Shown here: positions 62,412-64,000 of the stretch, one piece after another
How the letters are laid out: each line of letters begins with the position of its first letter
Numbering within the stretch: position 1 is the first letter of the stretch
DNA from: Natrinema sp. SYSU A 869
Lineage (GTDB): Archaea; Halobacteriota; Halobacteria; Halobacteriales; Natrialbaceae
Reading direction: 5' to 3'
Assembly: GCF_019879105.1 (NCBI RefSeq)
Contig: NZ_CP082248.1
Location: forward strand, 186,001-250,000
Length of the DNA stretch: 64,000 nt
The notes under the pieces: model-generated
Told to the model about the DNA's origin: nothing
Databases searched by the model: none
The model's input: the letters and a program-made list of their open reading frames with translations, nothing else
Made by a program: the position numbers and the translations under genes

Positions 62412-63159
62412 TAGCTATCGACGATGTGACCGTCACCTTCGAGACTGTCACTGCGATCGCTGATATCGACCTGGATATCCAGCCGAGCGAGTTCGTCACT
62501 ATCGTCGGACCGTCTGGCTGTGGGAAACGACGCTACTGCGCGTGATCGGCGGACTGGAGTCCCCGACCGACGGAATCGTCACGATAGACGACAACGCACC
62601 AGCGGTCCGTCGCGATGCCGGTGATATCGGGTTCGTCTTTCAGGACCATACGCTTCTCCCGTGGAAGACGGCACTCGAGAACGTCCAGTTCCTTCGCCGA
62701 ATGGCGGGAAAATCCCCGAACGAGACGCAGGCACGCTCACTGTTGGAATCGGTCGGACTCGACGGTTTCATCGATGCGTATCCGCGAGAGCTCTCCGGCG
62801 GGATGAAACAGCGGGTCGCTATCGTCAGGGCCCTGCATCTCGATGCTGACGTCTTGCTTCTGGACGAACCGTTCGGCGCGCTCGATGAGATCACGCGAGA
62901 CCAACTCGGCGTCGAACTCCGTCGGCTTCACGAACGAGAACAGAAGACGACATTGTTCGTCACCCATAGCGTTCCCGAAGCGGCGTTTCTAGGTGACCGA
63001 TGCGTCGTCGTCACGGACACGCCGGGACGGATCAAAGCGACGCTCGAAATCGATTTTTCGGACCGGCGAGATACGGAGCTGCTCGGAAGCGTCGAATACC
63101 AGAAACAGGTCGCGGCTATCAGGCGGGAGCTGTACGACGGCGTCGAGATCAGACGATGA
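62408..63159 (+). CDS. NitT/TauT-type ABC transporter ATPase, frame break at 62525
   Basis: About 250 residues. The frame breaks in Walker A; adding one A to the AAA run at 62525-62527 gives GPSGCGKTTLLRVIGGLESP. Other motifs are VFQDHTLLPWKTALENV (Q-loop), ELSGGMKQRVAIVRALHLD (signature) and VLLLDEPFGALDEITRDQLG (Walker B) with LFVTHSVPEA (H-loop). This is the SsuB/TauB subgroup for sulfonates, nitrate, pyrimidine precursors and similar. It overlaps both neighbours by 4 nt. Confidence 0.88.
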
Positions 63160-63926
63160 GAGAGAACGCGATAGACGTACGGCGGAGCGAAATCGCACTC
63201 CCGTTCGTGGCGTTGCTCGTCGGCGTTTCACTGTGGTGGCTCGGAACCGCGCTACTGGCTATCCCATCGTTTCTGCTGCCGTCACCGGGGGCAGTACTCG
63301 CGCAACTGTTCGGCAACCCGATGTTGTATTTCAGGAACGTCGTTGCGACGCTCGAAAAAGTCGTTTACGGCGGTGCTATCGGTATCGCCATCGGATTCGG
63401 ACTCGGTATTCTCCTGGGTATGGTTCCAGTACTCCGGACAGCACTGTATCCGTATCTGGTCACCGTCCGAGTGCTCCCGAAGATAGCGGTTGCCCCCCTC
63501 TTGTTGATCTACCTCGGGACGGGGTTGATGACCGCAATCGTGTTCATCGCGCTCATCACGTTCTTTCCGCTGGTATTGAATACTGTTGCCGGACTCTCAC
63601 GGACGCCGGAACGGCATGTCGAATTACTCCGCTCGGTCGACGCGAGCAGGGTGGACACGTTCGTTCATCTCAGGTTGCCGTACGCGGTTCCGGACGTGTT
63701 CGCCGGGTTGAAACAATCGGTCACGCTCGCTGTCGTCGGTACGATCGTCGCCGAGTGGGTCGTCGCGAGCAGCGGTCTCGGCTACCTCATCCTTCTGGGT
63801 TCGGAAAACCTTCGAACGGATATTATCATCGCCGCACTCGTCGTCCTCGTGTTCATCGGCGTCGCGTTGTACGGGCTGGTCGGCATCTGCCAGCGGATGG
63901 TCCAGCGCCGAGTGCCGCTTTCCTAG
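63156..63926 (+). CDS. NitT/TauT-type ABC transporter permease
   Basis: 256 residues, six hydrophobic helices. The EAA-type loop is LLRSVDASRVDTFVHLRLPY with the following AVPDVFAGLKQSVTLAVVGT, which docks on the ATPase. The start at ATG 63156 (MRENAIDVRRSEIA) overlaps the ATPase stop. The permease is intact and complete. The ligand is not determined by sequence; thiamin precursors or sulfonates are family candidates. Confidence 0.88.
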   Translation: MRENAIDVRRSEIALPFVALLVGVSLWWLGTALLAIPSFLLPSPGAVLAQLFGNPMLYFRNVVATLEKVVYGGAIGIAIGFGLGILLGMVPVLRTALYPYLVTVRVLPKIAVAPLLLIYLGTGLMTAIVFIALITFFPLVLNTVAGLSRTPERHVELLRSVDASRVDTFVHLRLPYAVPDVFAGLKQSVTLAVVGTIVAEWVVASSGLGYLILLGSENLRTDIIIAALVVLVFIGVALYGLVGICQRMVQRRVPLS

Positions 63927-63927
63927 G

Positions 63928-64000
63928 TCATTCGAATCTCGTTCTGACCGCCCGTTCGAGGAGTGACGGGATGCCGTAAAAGAGGAGCCCGAGCCCGGTG
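63928..64000 (-). CDS. second ABC permease, C-terminal end only
   Basis: The frame ending at 63928 reads GLGLLFYGIPSLLERAVRTR, the usual end of a NitT/TauT permease. It enters from beyond the window on the minus strand, convergent with 63156-63926 and 1 nt away. The neighbour unit may be a second importer. Confidence 0.6.
   Translation of the reverse strand, partial: TGLGLLFYGIPSLLERAVRTRFE

Noticed and set aside
1-64000. CRISPR arrays, rRNA and tRNA genes
   Set aside because: No regularly spaced repeats and no tRNA-like or rRNA-like sequence was recognised; the repeats present are ORB-like boxes, MITEs and IS ends.

Overview
The window comes from a halophilic archaeon (class Halobacteria; the gene content would fit Natrialbaceae, which is inference). 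The evidence is strongly acidic proteins, TATA-type promoters placed 24-30 nt before start codons (leaderless mRNAs), ATGA start/stop overlaps, haloarchaeal families (HTH_10 regulator, DUF7344, HalOD1, FilR1, amphi-Trp, TFB), a thermosome and two Orc1/Cdc6 genes. Dense relics of mobile DNA, toxin-antitoxin pairs and two replication-initiator loci suggest a large plasmid or an integrated-plasmid region of a chromosome.

Layout. 0-6 kb: gene fragments, a regulator/zinc-microprotein cluster, a small IS200/IS605-type element and a PhoX-like protein. 6-17 kb: two formamidases around a thermosome subunit, an AmiS/UreI channel, two CrcB fluoride channels, an AhpD-like protein and a creatininase-family amidohydrolase. 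17-25 kb: a non-autonomous IS200/IS605-type element, a phosphate permease and a broken copy of one, HepT/MntA, and an intact orc1/cdc6 with an adjacent probable origin carrying four inverted or direct ORB-like boxes. 25-33 kb: an ABC exporter, transposase relics, a FilR1-type regulator, two methyltransferases and an integrase relic. 33-43 kb: a MetX-like acyltransferase, VapBC, a KAP/DUF234-type ATPase, three copies of a 231-bp MITE, and a second orc1/cdc6 that one MITE has split, with its own ORB-like boxes on both sides. 43-48 kb: a cation exchanger and small haloarchaeal proteins. 48-64 kb: a metabolic block with a regulator, VOC and cupin proteins, three tandem NMT1-type binding proteins, DUF4242, methyltransferase, ferredoxin, a PQQ dehydrogenase with a partner, a CDC48 paralogue, a winged-helix/NMT1 fusion and NitT/TauT ABC components.

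Two themes stand out. First, sixteen reading-frame breaks in otherwise good genes are each repaired by adding one base, nearly all in a homopolymer and most often in an A run; this looks like base-calling error, so most of these genes are probably intact. Second, the NMT1-type proteins of the 49-63 kb block have no signal peptide and one is fused to a DNA-binding domain, pointing to an intracellular sensing role of this family beside an ABC importer.
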